Assembly: GCA_963784135.1 (NCBI GenBank)
Contig: CAWAQG010000005.1
Span: 62,001-126,000 of the forward strand
Source of the DNA: JADFXI01 sp963784135
Lineage (GTDB): Bacteria > Nitrospirota > Thermodesulfovibrionia > Thermodesulfovibrionales > Dissulfurispiraceae
Length of the DNA stretch: 64,000 nucleotides
Direction: 5' to 3'
The translations under genes were made by a program, and so were the position numbers. Below are positions 16,486 through 25,239 of the stretch, in pieces; position 1 is the first letter of the stretch; every line of letters starts with the position of its first letter. Below the pieces are notes generated by a model, which saw only the letters and a program-made list of their open reading frames with translations, did no database searches and was not told the origin of the DNA.

Positions 16486-17169
16486 CCTAACTCGGTGTCC
16501 ACTGAACCGGGGGAAGATCAGTTCTTATGGTTTCGAAGAAACACCTATTTCTCCTTTGATGTATGCATCATTGAATCCTCCTTATCGGTCGGATTCGTCT
16601 GTAGATATCGTAAAACTACTTCTGGCTAAAGGAGCCAATCTTAACGAAAGAGATGAAGATGGCGCAACCCCATTAATTAGGGCATCACACCACCGACAAC
16701 TGTTTGGGGCCGATGTTATGACGACATTAATAAAGGCTGGGGCTGATGTAAATGCGAGTGAGCGTGATGGGACGACAGCGTTAATGAGAGCAGCAACCGG
16801 TTTGAAAGGTCCGTCATCCGAAGCGGTTAAAGTCCTTTTAGATAATAGAGCTAATGTAAACGCTCAAGATGCTAAGGGAAACACGGCATTAATCTTGTCT
16901 TTGAAGCAATGCCAGGATTTCGATGCTATTAACGAACTAATAAGTCACGGTGCTGATGTTACCATAAAAAACAAATATGGCGAGAGTGCTTTTGGTTTTG
17001 CTTCAGATGAAAAAATTATTAAACTAATGCAAACAAGGAAATAGTGACTTTCCAATAGATAGCATGCCGGGATAATCTTTTGTCAGTAATCAAATCTACT
17101 GATACTTTACTGACACGGTTTTGGAAGGCTTGCGATGAGAAAAGGCTTATATTTCAAGGAAATAAAAAA

Positions 17170-17253
17170 TGCCGAAGGCGGGACTCGAACCCGCACGGCC
17201 TTGCGACCACTAGACCCTGAACCTAGCGCGTCTGCCAGTTCCGCCACTTCGGC
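17170..17253 (-). tRNA. tRNA-Leu, anticodon CAG
   Basis: The minus strand folds as a class II tRNA: acceptor arm GCCGAAG/CTTCGGC, D-arm with AACTGGCAGACGC, anticodon loop TTCAGGG reading CAG, a variable arm of leucine type (TGGTCGCAAGGCC) and T-arm GCGGGTTCGAGTCCCGC. The discriminator is A; CCA is not encoded, a T-run follows directly. Leucine identity follows from anticodon and long variable arm. Confidence 0.95.
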
Positions 17254-17261
17254 AACTTTAA

Positions 17262-17402
17262 AAACCATGAGGCGTGAAGAGTAATGCGTGATGTGTAAAC
17301 GCATAACGGTTACGCATTATGATTTTTTATTATAGCAGGAGTAACACTGTACGCACAATGGTGTTGACCCACTAACCACGCATTACGCTTCACGGCATTA
17401 TG
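17262..17402. repeat. Degenerate heptad repeat pair (GCGTGAAG / TAATGCGTG type)
   Basis: GGCGTGAAGAGTAATGCGTG near 17270 and, inverted, CACGCATTACGCTTCACG near 17377-17395 bracket further copies (ACGCATAACGGTTACGCATTA). The arms can pair imperfectly. The stretch 17254-17450 between tRNA-Leu and glnS holds nothing else clear. Confidence 0.5.
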
Positions 17403-17450
17403 ATATGTTAAAATAAAATTGCTTAAAACTATTATAAAGGAAAGGGAGTT

Positions 17451-19136
17451 ATGGAAACACCGGCAGCGGCATCTAATTTCATCCGCACCATTGCAGCTGA
17501 AGATATGAAGACCGGAAAGTTCGGCGGACGGCTTATGACACGCTTTCCGCCGGAGCCGAACGGATACCTGCATATTGGGCATGCCAAATCAATCTGCCTC
17601 AATTTCGGCCTTGCCCAGGAGTTCGGCGGCATTTGCAATTTTCGTTTTGATGATACGAACCCGAGCAAGGAGGAGGTCGAGTATGTTGATTCGATCCAGG
17701 AGGATGTCCGCTGGCTCGGGTTCGACTGGGGAGACCGTCTCTACTATGCATCCGACTATTTCGATAAGCTCTATGATTATGCGGTACAGCTAATAAGAAA
17801 GGGCAAGGCGTACGTTTGTGACTTGAGCGCCGAGCAAATACGGGAATTCCGCGGTACCCTGACGGCCCCCGGCAAGGATAGCCCCTACCGTAACCGCTCT
17901 ATAGATGAAAACCTGGATCTTTTCGGGCGTATGAGGGCAGGTGAGTTTGAGGACGGAGCCCGCGTATTAAGGGCAAAGATCGACATGGCTTCCGGCAACA
18001 TCAATATGAGAGACCCTGTAATGTACAGGATAAAGAAAGAGTCTCACCACCGGACGGGCGACAAATGGTGCATCTATCCCATGTACGACTATGCCCACGG
18101 CATTTCCGACTCCATCGAAGGGGTGACCCACTCCATCTGCACCATGGAATACGAAGACCATAGGCCGCTTTACGACTGGTTTATAGATGAACTGAATATC
18201 TACCACCCGCAGCAGATCGAATTCGCCCGTCTCAACCTGAGCTACACGGTACTGAGCAAGCGCAGACTCCTGAAATTGGTGAACGGAGGGTTTGTGGCGG
18301 GATGGAACGATCCGCGTATGCCGACCCTTGCAGGCATCCGCAGACGCGGATACACACCCGAGTCCATAAGGAATTTCTGCGAGCGTATCGGTGTCGGCAA
18401 AAGGGAGAGCACGGCTGCCCTCGAGCTGTTGGAATTCTGCGTCAGGGAAGACCTGAACAAGCGCGCTCCCAGGGTAATGGCGGTGCTGCGTCCTTTAAAA
18501 GTGGTCATCGATAACTATAACGCAGGAGAGGTGGAATACCTGGACGCGGTAAACAACCCGGAAGACCCCAACGCGGGTGCGCGTAAAGTGCCTTTCGCAC
18601 GGGAACTCTACATTGAGCGGGAGGATTTTATGGAAGACCCGCCCAAACAATTTTTCCGTCTTGCGCCCGGCCGTGAAGTGCGGCTGCGGTATGCCTATTT
18701 TGTGAAGTGCGTTGATGTGAAGAAGGATGCCGGGGGCGAGCTCACGGAAATTCATTGCACATACGACCCGGCCACCCGCGGCGGCGATGCCCCGGACGGG
18801 CGCAAAGTCAAGGCAACGCTGCACTGGGTTTCCGCTTCGCACTCATTGGAGGCTGAGGTACGCCTCTACAATACGCTCTTCACAAAAGAAGACCCGAATG
18901 ACGTTGAAGAGGGCAAGGAATTTACCGATTACTTAAATCCGAAGTCGCTGGAGGTGCTCTCGTCGTGCCGGGTGGAGCCGGGACTGAAAAATGCAGCGCC
19001 GGGAAGCAGACACCAGTTTGAGAGAATGGGCTATTTCTGCGTTGATTCCGCGGATTCCACTCCTGAAAAGCTGGTCTTTAACCGGACCGTTACCCTGAAG
19101 GATGAATGGGCAAAGATACAAAAAGCCAGGCAATAG
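17451..19136 (+). CDS. glnS: Glutaminyl-tRNA synthetase
   Basis: A 561-residue class I synthetase that charges tRNA-Gln directly. Seen: RFPPEPNGYLHIGHAKS (HIGH at 41-44), the KMSKS-equivalent VLSKRRL near 267, and a C-terminal beta-barrel anticodon domain containing FSC-type EVLSSCRVEPGL. The motif PEPNGYLH distinguishes GlnRS from bacterial GltX. AAAGGGAG precedes ATG 17451. Since GltX is encoded convergently right next door, this organism has both direct charging and an ordinary glutamyl synthetase; an amidotransferase route for Gln would not be needed. Confidence 0.96.
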   Translation: METPAAASNFIRTIAAEDMKTGKFGGRLMTRFPPEPNGYLHIGHAKSICLNFGLAQEFGGICNFRFDDTNPSKEEVEYVDSIQEDVRWLGFDWGDRLYYASDYFDKLYDYAVQLIRKGKAYVCDLSAEQIREFRGTLTAPGKDSPYRNRSIDENLDLFGRMRAGEFEDGARVLRAKIDMASGNINMRDPVMYRIKKESHHRTGDKWCIYPMYDYAHGISDSIEGVTHSICTMEYEDHRPLYDWFIDELNIYHPQQIEFARLNLSYTVLSKRRLLKLVNGGFVAGWNDPRMPTLAGIRRRGYTPESIRNFCERIGVGKRESTAALELLEFCVREDLNKRAPRVMAVLRPLKVVIDNYNAGEVEYLDAVNNPEDPNAGARKVPFARELYIEREDFMEDPPKQFFRLAPGREVRLRYAYFVKCVDVKKDAGGELTEIHCTYDPATRGGDAPDGRKVKATLHWVSASHSLEAEVRLYNTLFTKEDPNDVEEGKEFTDYLNPKSLEVLSSCRVEPGLKNAAPGSRHQFERMGYFCVDSADSTPEKLVFNRTVTLKDEWAKIQKARQ

Positions 19137-19216
19137 GCAATGGGCTATAGGAAAAACAAAAAAGTCTGAGCACGTAATGGTCATTCCCGCGAAGCTGGAA
19201 TTGATGCCTATTGTCT
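19130..19216. repeat. Degenerate heptad repeat plus dRS3-like half between glnS and gltX
   Basis: GGCAATAGGCAATGGGCTAT follows the glnS stop, and GATGCCTATTGTCTATCG lies just before and within the gltX 3' end, giving an imperfect inverted pair between two convergent genes. TCATTCCCGCGAAGCTGGAA at about 19181 resembles the ATTCCCGCG repeat found elsewhere in the window. It may serve as a bidirectional terminator. Confidence 0.4.
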
Positions 19217-20620
19217 ATCGTCTATGACCTGCATCAATCTCTTTAACACTTTTTCTTTTCCGACAAGTTCCATAACTTCAAATATACCGGGGCTTGCAGT
19301 GGTGCCGGTGATCGCAACGCGGGCAGGCTGGGCAATGGCGCCGAGTTTCAACTCATGCCGTTCAGCCAGGGACATGAATGCTTTTTCAATTTCCGGTGCA
19401 GTGAAGTCAGCAACACCGGAAAGCAGTTCATGCAACTCTGAAAGCAGCTGAATATTTTCGGGCTTGAGGAATTTTTCCCGTGCTTTCGGATCGATCTCGA
19501 TGGAGTCAAGAATATAATAACGCAGAGAATGGGCGAGCTCGACCAGCGTGCGTGACCTCTCTTTCAGAGATAGCACTGCTTTTGAAAGCCATTGCATGTC
19601 AAGCTGCCCGCCCCCGGGAACAATGCCTTCACTTATCAGGAACGGCATTACCGCCTCTGCAAGAGCTTCCGGCGTCGAGCTGCTTATATACTGGCTGTTG
19701 AGCCAGAGCAGTTTTTCAGGATTGAAGACCGCCGCAGATTTACCCACGCTCTCAAGCGAGAAGCAGTTGACCAGTTCTTCCCGTGTAAATACTTCCTGGT
19801 CGCCGTAAGCCCAGCCCAGCCTGACCAGATAATTTACCAGTGCATCAGGAAGATAGCCCATGTCCCGATAAGCCATCACCGATGTCGCGCCGTGACGCTT
19901 GCTTAATCTGGCCTTGTCTGCGCCGAGAATCATCGGCAAGTGGGCAAACTCCGGGGCCTCCCATCCGAACGCTTTGTATATGTGTATCTGTTTCGGAGTA
20001 TTGTTCACATGATCATCGCCCCTGATGACGTGAGTTATTTGCATATCAATATCATCGACAACCACCACAAAATTATACGTCGGGGTCCCATCCGAGCGCA
20101 GAATAACCATGTCTTCCAGTATATTATTTTCAAATTCGATCGGCCCTTTTATCAGATCATTTACTATAGTCCTTCCCTCCTGGGGCATCATGAACCTCAC
20201 AGCGGCAGCCCTGCCGGGGACCGGCTCTTTAAGACAGCGGCATCTATTGTCGTATTTGGGTGTCCTGCCCTGTGCAAGTGCTTCCTTCCGTCTCTGTTCG
20301 AGTTCTTCGGGGGTACAGTAGCAATAATATGCCTTCCCCGCTTTCAGCAGCTTGTCGACATAGTTACGGTAGGTGTCGAATCTGGTGGTCTGGCGGTAGG
20401 GCCCCTCATCCCAATCGAGTCCCAGCCACTTCATACCTTCTATAATGGCCTCTATATACTCATCGGTGGAGCGGCTTGTGTCGGTATCCTCGATCCTCAG
20501 GACAAACGTGCCCTTGTGGCTCCTGGCGAACAGCCAGTTAAAAAGAGCTGTCCTGGCGCCGCCGATGTGCAGATGCCCTGTCGGACTCGGCGCAAATCGT
20601 ACCTTTACTGGTCTGTCCAA
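19208..20620 (-). CDS. gltX: Glutamyl-tRNA synthetase
   Basis: A 470-residue class I synthetase charging tRNA-Glu. Seen: RFAPSPTGHLHIGGARTALF (HIGH variant HIGG at 18-21), a Cys-rich insertion CYCTPEE...NRCRC (about 98-135) that probably binds zinc, and ARLSKRHG (KMSKS variant) near 238. The C-terminal helical anticodon domain is complete. Length matches the bacterial family. The gene is convergent with glnS. The ATG at 20620 begins the conserved N-terminus. Confidence 0.96.
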   Translation of the reverse strand: MDRPVKVRFAPSPTGHLHIGGARTALFNWLFARSHKGTFVLRIEDTDTSRSTDEYIEAIIEGMKWLGLDWDEGPYRQTTRFDTYRNYVDKLLKAGKAYYCYCTPEELEQRRKEALAQGRTPKYDNRCRCLKEPVPGRAAAVRFMMPQEGRTIVNDLIKGPIEFENNILEDMVILRSDGTPTYNFVVVVDDIDMQITHVIRGDDHVNNTPKQIHIYKAFGWEAPEFAHLPMILGADKARLSKRHGATSVMAYRDMGYLPDALVNYLVRLGWAYGDQEVFTREELVNCFSLESVGKSAAVFNPEKLLWLNSQYISSSTPEALAEAVMPFLISEGIVPGGGQLDMQWLSKAVLSLKERSRTLVELAHSLRYYILDSIEIDPKAREKFLKPENIQLLSELHELLSGVADFTAPEIEKAFMSLAERHELKLGAIAQPARVAITGTTASPGIFEVMELVGKEKVLKRLMQVIDDRQ

Positions 20621-20779
20621 TCAAACCTCCAGAAATGAATACAGTAAGATTTTAATAATACGTTATACAGAGCATATGATTCAAGGGCGCCCGGGCCAAA
20701 TAATGACAAATAATTTCTTATCCTGTAAAATTCTGTAGGCGCCTTATCAATTTTTACAAGCCGCGATGGGAAGGTTCTT

Positions 20780-23002
20780 GTGCAAAATTATGATGAATTG
20801 ATTAATCAGTTATCGGACATCTGCGGTATCGTCCCCGAGTACTGGGACATTTTCGGCAACCGGCATATTGCCGCCATTGATACAAAAAAGGCCATCCTCA
20901 AGGCAATGAAGATAGACGTCGGCTCTGCCGAAAGCCTGGCGGCAGCGCTTGGCAAGGAGCAATGCAAGCCGTGGAGCAGTTTTATCGAACCTGTGAAGGT
21001 GCTGTCCGTCAATGCACAGCCTTTTACTATTGCCGCTTATGTCCCCGTAAATGAGGGCGAAGAACTCCGGCTGACTTTTTCATGTTCTCTGGAAAATGAG
21101 CACGGGCAGGTGGAAGAGCTGACATTTGCCGGCGACGGCCTGGCGGTCAAAGACGAGCAGTGGATTGGCGGCGCCAGGTACGTCAAAGTCGATTTGACCG
21201 ACAAGGGATCCAGAGATATCGGTTACTACCGGGCAACGGTCGTATGCAGGCATCCCGAAAATATTTTCCCGGGTGGAAGCACTGTGCTGGAGAAGACCTG
21301 CCGAATCATTATCACTCCCGATGCCTGTTATATCCCTCCGGAGCTTGAAAGCGGCAGGACCTGGGGGCTCTCACTTAATCTCTATTCACTCCGCTCTTCC
21401 AGGAACTGGGGTGTCGGAGACTTTGCCGACCTTAAGACAATCATCAGGTTTACTGCTGCGCTTAAAAGCGGTTTTGTAGGTATAAACCCGCTGCATGCCA
21501 TTCCCAATATAATGCCTTCCGGCATCAGCCCTTACTCACCCATCAGCAGATTTTATAAAAATTTCATATATCTCGATATGGATGCCCTCCCTGAAGTGAA
21601 TACGTCCGAACGTGTAAAGGAAACGATGAATTCCGATGCCTTCAAAAAAGAGCTGAGCGCCGCAATAAATGGAGACCTGGTCGAATACGAAAAGATCGCC
21701 ATCCTGAAAAAGAGCGTACTCAGGCTTGCGTTTGATTTTTTCTATCACGGCGAATATGAAAGTGAGTCGCCCCGCAGTTGTGCGTTCAGGGAGTACATTG
21801 CAGAAGAGGGAGGGGCCCTTGATTCATTTGCCCTGTTTTCGGCTCTATGGGAGCATATGAACAACATGCATAACGCCCCTGTATGGCAGAACTGGCCGGA
21901 GAAATTTCTCAATCCGATCAGCGAGGCGGTCCGGGAATTCAGGGCATCACATGAAAAAGAGCTGCTTTTCCATAAGTATGTGCAATGGCTTATAGATGAG
22001 CAGCACAGGGAGACGGCGGAACTGGCTTTTAGTCTTGGAATGCCGATAGGTATATACCATGACCTCGCCATCGGCTCAATAGGCGGCGGCTGCAATTCGT
22101 GGAACCACCAGTGCATTACTGCGTGTGACATCGACGTCGGAGCACCGCCCGATGATTTCAACCCCAACGGACAAAACTGGAATTTTCCGCCTCTGATTTC
22201 CGGAAAACTTAAAGAGACCGGTTATGACTTTTTCATCCGGCTCATTGCAAAGAACATGAAATATAACGGCGCATTGAGAATTGACCATGCGCTCGGATTG
22301 TTCAGGCTTTTCTGGATACCGGGAGAGATGCCTGCTGAAAAGGGCGCTTATGTGACCTGTCCCGAAGAAGACCTTCTCAGAATAATTGCGCTTGAAAGCG
22401 TGAGGAACAAGACGATGGTGATAGCAGAAGACCTCGGCACCGTGGGAGAAAACGTTCGTGAAGCTCTCCAGAGGTTCAGGATGCTTTCTTACCGGCTTTT
22501 CTATTTTGAAAGAAACTATCCTGATCCTTCATTCAGAAATCCTGAACAGTACCCTCCCATGGCGCTCTGCTCAATAACAACCCACGACCTGCCGACAGTG
22601 TACGGTTACTGGTCCGGCAGGGACATCCGGGTCAAAAAGCAGTTGAACATGTACAACGGCAGCGAACTGATGCAGCGGAGCCTCAAAGACAGGGAGCGTG
22701 ACAGGATGCTTATGCTCGACGCCCTTAAATCCCAGGGCATCGTTCCCGATAATTTTCGACTCGCGCCCGATATGTCGCCGGAATTATGTCTCGCCATCTA
22801 TGAATACCTGGCACGCACCTCCTGCAAGCTTGTGGCAGTCAGTCTCGATGATGTCATAGGCACGGTCGACCAGCAGAATATACCGGGCATTACCGGATCA
22901 TATCCCAACTGGATGCAGAAAACTCCGGCAAGCCTTGAACAAATTGTCACTGATTGGCGGTTTTATGCGCTCTCTGATATGTTCCGCAAAAACAGCAGGT
23001 AA
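20780..23002 (+). CDS. malQ: 4-alpha-glucanotransferase (amylomaltase)
   Basis: A 740-residue GH77 enzyme that transfers maltodextrin segments between glucans in glycogen or maltose metabolism. It is the long form with an N-terminal extension (first ~190 residues) as in E. coli MalQ. Core motifs: WGLSLNLYSLRSSRNWGVGDFADL (start of barrel), IYHDLAIG, ALRIDHALGLFRLFWIPG with catalytic Asp, VIAEDLGTVG with catalytic Glu and TTHDLPTVYGYW. Start is GTG 20780 with GGAAGG upstream. It sits just upstream of the first Pho-box promoter, which is outside its own transcript. Confidence 0.95.
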   Translation: MQNYDELINQLSDICGIVPEYWDIFGNRHIAAIDTKKAILKAMKIDVGSAESLAAALGKEQCKPWSSFIEPVKVLSVNAQPFTIAAYVPVNEGEELRLTFSCSLENEHGQVEELTFAGDGLAVKDEQWIGGARYVKVDLTDKGSRDIGYYRATVVCRHPENIFPGGSTVLEKTCRIIITPDACYIPPELESGRTWGLSLNLYSLRSSRNWGVGDFADLKTIIRFTAALKSGFVGINPLHAIPNIMPSGISPYSPISRFYKNFIYLDMDALPEVNTSERVKETMNSDAFKKELSAAINGDLVEYEKIAILKKSVLRLAFDFFYHGEYESESPRSCAFREYIAEEGGALDSFALFSALWEHMNNMHNAPVWQNWPEKFLNPISEAVREFRASHEKELLFHKYVQWLIDEQHRETAELAFSLGMPIGIYHDLAIGSIGGGCNSWNHQCITACDIDVGAPPDDFNPNGQNWNFPPLISGKLKETGYDFFIRLIAKNMKYNGALRIDHALGLFRLFWIPGEMPAEKGAYVTCPEEDLLRIIALESVRNKTMVIAEDLGTVGENVREALQRFRMLSYRLFYFERNYPDPSFRNPEQYPPMALCSITTHDLPTVYGYWSGRDIRVKKQLNMYNGSELMQRSLKDRERDRMLMLDALKSQGIVPDNFRLAPDMSPELCLAIYEYLARTSCKLVAVSLDDVIGTVDQQNIPGITGSYPNWMQKTPASLEQIVTDWRFYALSDMFRKNSR

Positions 23003-23018
23003 TGCTTAATTCATAATT

Positions 23019-23063
23019 CTTCATACTGTTGTCATAATCCTGTAACGTTCGCTTTTGTAAACT
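23019..23063 (+). promoter_or_regulatory. Pho-box-like promoter before the Cys-rich/EAL-GGDEF genes
   Basis: TGTCATA (23030-23036) and TGTAACG (23041-23047) are 11 bp apart, with CTTCATA (23019-23025) 11 bp further up. A -10-like TAAACT (23058-23063) follows the last heptamer by 10 bp. This matches the layout of PhoB-dependent promoters. Confidence 0.65.
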
Positions 23064-23109
23064 TAACCTCCGGGACAAAGCCATCCAATAAAAATTAAGG
23101 AGGAGCCAT

Positions 23110-23325
23110 ATGAAATGCAAGTATTTGAATTTATTCAGGCTGTCCATGCTTGATTGGTCGATCACCTCATGCATGGCCAATGACAGGCCGTACACACCAA
23201 GCCTTTCCGAATTACATAATTATTGTAAAGGCAAAGAATATACGAAGTGCCCTGTACTGCTGAAGATGGGTTGCGCAGAGAGTGATACCATCTGCACCGA
23301 AGTTGCTTTGGCCGAGCAGTGTTAA
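23110..23325 (+). CDS. Small Cys-rich protein, C-x7-C family member 1
   Basis: A 71-residue protein of unknown function, start MKCKYLNLFRL, preceded by AAGGAGG. It ends with the block PSLSELHNYC-KGKEYTK-CPVLL, i.e. two Cys seven residues apart followed by P and hydrophobic residues, and two earlier Cys near 3 and 21. Four further small proteins in this window share the block, and the PSL-x-x-L-x-x-Y-C-K-x-K part is nearly identical to the one at 38144. Metal or Fe-S binding is an inference from the four conserved Cys. It is the first gene after a Pho-box-like promoter, 51 bp before the EAL-GGDEF gene. Confidence 0.75.
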   Translation: MKCKYLNLFRLSMLDWSITSCMANDRPYTPSLSELHNYCKGKEYTKCPVLLKMGCAESDTICTEVALAEQC

Positions 23326-23376
23326 TAACAATCAGCGTTTTGTGAGCGCACCAGACGAAAAGGGGAGATGTTAATT

Positions 23377-25218
23377 ATGGCTATCCGGTTAAAATGGCAA
23401 TTGAGTGGTAATGAGGAAAATTTTTACGTTGCTAACAATACCAACAAGGCATGCAGGCAGACTATTTTGGATTTGCTCGATCGTAATGCCCTCACTGTAC
23501 ATTTCCAGCCGATCTTTTCTTCAATTGAAGGAAAGGTTTTTGGATATGAAGCATTAACGAGGATCAAAGGAGAGCATCCTTTCGCTGATATCAGCGAACT
23601 GTTCCACAAAGCGGTCCTGACCAATACGATATCGACACTGGACATCCACTGCAGGGAAAATGCCATTAACCAGGCATCAGCTTTGGGATTAAACACAAAA
23701 GAATCTCATTTATTTATAAATGTATGCCCCGATACAATGATGGACACGGCCTACAGGGCAAGCATAACCGATGAACTGCTGGAGAGATCAGGCATACCGA
23801 AAGACCGTATAATTCTTGAAATTACCGAAGAAAGCGCCATACATAACTATAATCTTTTCAAGGAATCCATTGAGTATTATCGGGGAAGAGGGTATAAGAT
23901 AGCCATTGATGATTTTGGCGCGGGACACGGCGGCCTCAAGATGCTCTCAATTATCGAGCCCGATTTTGTCAAGATTGACCGGCATTTCATATCAAATATA
24001 GACAAGGCAATTGTAAAATTCAACCTTGTTGATTCAATAGCTACTGCGTGCCATAGAATGGGCATAAAAGTAATTGCTGAGGGCATTGAACAGCAGGAAG
24101 AACTTGAGTCTATTCTCAATATGGGCATTGAACTGCTTCAGGGATACTTGCTGCATAAGCCGTCTCCCATGTTCAACGGTGATCATGCCTGTATACCTAA
24201 TTTACATAACAGGAAAAAAAATAATATATCGGGCAGGGAGGAACAAAGTTTAATCGGCGAAGTAGCCAATTATGTGGAACCGATACACCCCGATTCATCT
24301 GTCATGACCGCATTCAACCGTTTCATCAAGGACCCGATACTCAGAGGGCTGCCTGCAGTGGATAATGAACAGGTGCTTGGGATGCTCCACAGGAACTGGT
24401 TTCTCGAGAACCAGATACTCGGCAGATGCGGCTACGGCTTTGCGCTGAATTCTTACAAGAACGTATCGAAGCTTATGGACCGCCAGTTCATGGTGGTTGA
24501 GTCGAACACGACGCTGGAAGAAGTGGCGCGCAGAATAAATGCCAGGAAGTCGGAATTCCTTTATGATGATATATGCATTACAAAAAACGGCAAATATTTC
24601 GGGACTGTGGCTATCAGCGCCCTTCTGGATGCGATGACAGAGAGGAGTCTTATTCTTGCAAAAGGGGCAAACCCGCTCTCCGGACTTCCCGGAAATGAAT
24701 TTATACAGAGGGACATAGAGAAGAAATTGTCTCAAAACATGCATTTCGATGTTTGTTATGTGGATATCAACAATTTTAAACCGTATAATGACCATTACGG
24801 ATTTGAAAGAGGTGATATTGTAATTAAAAAACTTGCCCAGGTGCTGCAGGAAACTGTACAATCATTCGATACGGGAAGTTTTAATTTTGTCGGTCATATC
24901 GGTGGAGATGATTTTATTATCGTTACCCGGTCGCAGATTTCGATTCCGGTTTGTGAAAAGGTCATTTATCAATTTGAAGCAGAGTTGCCGGAACTGCATG
25001 GAGCTGAAGATTACAATAAGGGAGAATATCTTTCCAAGAACCGCAAAGGCGAGGAGGAAACATTCGGCCTTCTTTCCCTTTCAATAGGAATAGTCAGCAC
25101 AGAGGTCTACAAGCTCGAGTCATATGCCCAACTCGCCTCTATTGCAACAGAAGTCAAGAAGGCCGCAAAATTGCAGAGCGGTTCCTGGATAGAACGCGAC
25201 AGGCGCAAGATGGGGTAA
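23377..25218 (+). CDS. EAL - CBS pair - GGDEF cyclic-di-GMP signalling protein
   Basis: A 613-residue cytoplasmic protein. The EAL phosphodiesterase domain is first (GYEALTRIK near 50, ITEES, DDFGAGHGGL, AEGIE all present, so probably active). A CBS-type pair follows (~285-420), then a GGDEF domain whose signature reads GGDDF near 510, still acidic at the catalytic position but a variant. This order is known for EAL-CBS-GGDEF proteins. I use ATG 23377, 10 bp after GGGGAG; ATG 23368 abuts that ribosome site. It probably shares the Pho-box promoter at 23019, linking c-di-GMP turnover to phosphate status. Confidence 0.92.
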   Translation: MAIRLKWQLSGNEENFYVANNTNKACRQTILDLLDRNALTVHFQPIFSSIEGKVFGYEALTRIKGEHPFADISELFHKAVLTNTISTLDIHCRENAINQASALGLNTKESHLFINVCPDTMMDTAYRASITDELLERSGIPKDRIILEITEESAIHNYNLFKESIEYYRGRGYKIAIDDFGAGHGGLKMLSIIEPDFVKIDRHFISNIDKAIVKFNLVDSIATACHRMGIKVIAEGIEQQEELESILNMGIELLQGYLLHKPSPMFNGDHACIPNLHNRKKNNISGREEQSLIGEVANYVEPIHPDSSVMTAFNRFIKDPILRGLPAVDNEQVLGMLHRNWFLENQILGRCGYGFALNSYKNVSKLMDRQFMVVESNTTLEEVARRINARKSEFLYDDICITKNGKYFGTVAISALLDAMTERSLILAKGANPLSGLPGNEFIQRDIEKKLSQNMHFDVCYVDINNFKPYNDHYGFERGDIVIKKLAQVLQETVQSFDTGSFNFVGHIGGDDFIIVTRSQISIPVCEKVIYQFEAELPELHGAEDYNKGEYLSKNRKGEEETFGLLSLSIGIVSTEVYKLESYAQLASIATEVKKAAKLQSGSWIERDRRKMG

Positions 25219-25239
25219 TAAAGGACTGAAACGGATTTC

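Larger units (their letters stand above)
15248..16520 (+). mobile_element. IS3-family insertion sequence, 1273 bp, with 4-bp target duplication
   Basis: Ends are 5'-TGAACTTCCCCCGG (15248) and, inverted, TGATCTTCCCCCGG ending at 16520, so the element has the 5'-TG...CA-3' termini of IS3. GTTC at 15244-15247 is repeated at 16521-16524. Two overlapping genes (orfA, orfB) fill it. Intact termini, genes and duplication indicate a recent insertion. Confidence 0.93.
14982..17044 (+). pseudogene. Ankyrin-repeat lipoprotein gene split by an IS3 element
   Basis: Part one (14982-15247) encodes a lipoprotein signal with LISC lipobox near residue 19, a Gln/Ser/Pro linker and the first ankyrin helix (LLEAGANVNAHCS). 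Part two (16525-17044) resumes YGFEETPISPLMYASL and carries four more repeats (LLAKGANLNERDEDGATPLI, LIKAGADVNASERDGTTALM, LLDNRANVNAQDAKGNTALI, LISHGADVTIKNKYGESAF). Removing the IS and one GTTC copy joins the halves in frame to a 261-residue protein. GGAG precedes ATG 14982. Ankyrin lipoproteins mediate protein contacts at the envelope; the exact role is unknown. Confidence 0.88.

Noticed and set aside
17107..17304. A 65-codon frame on the minus strand across tRNA-Leu
   Set aside because: It is the tRNA gene read as protein (the VAELADALGSGSSGRKAVRVRVPPS artefact is common).
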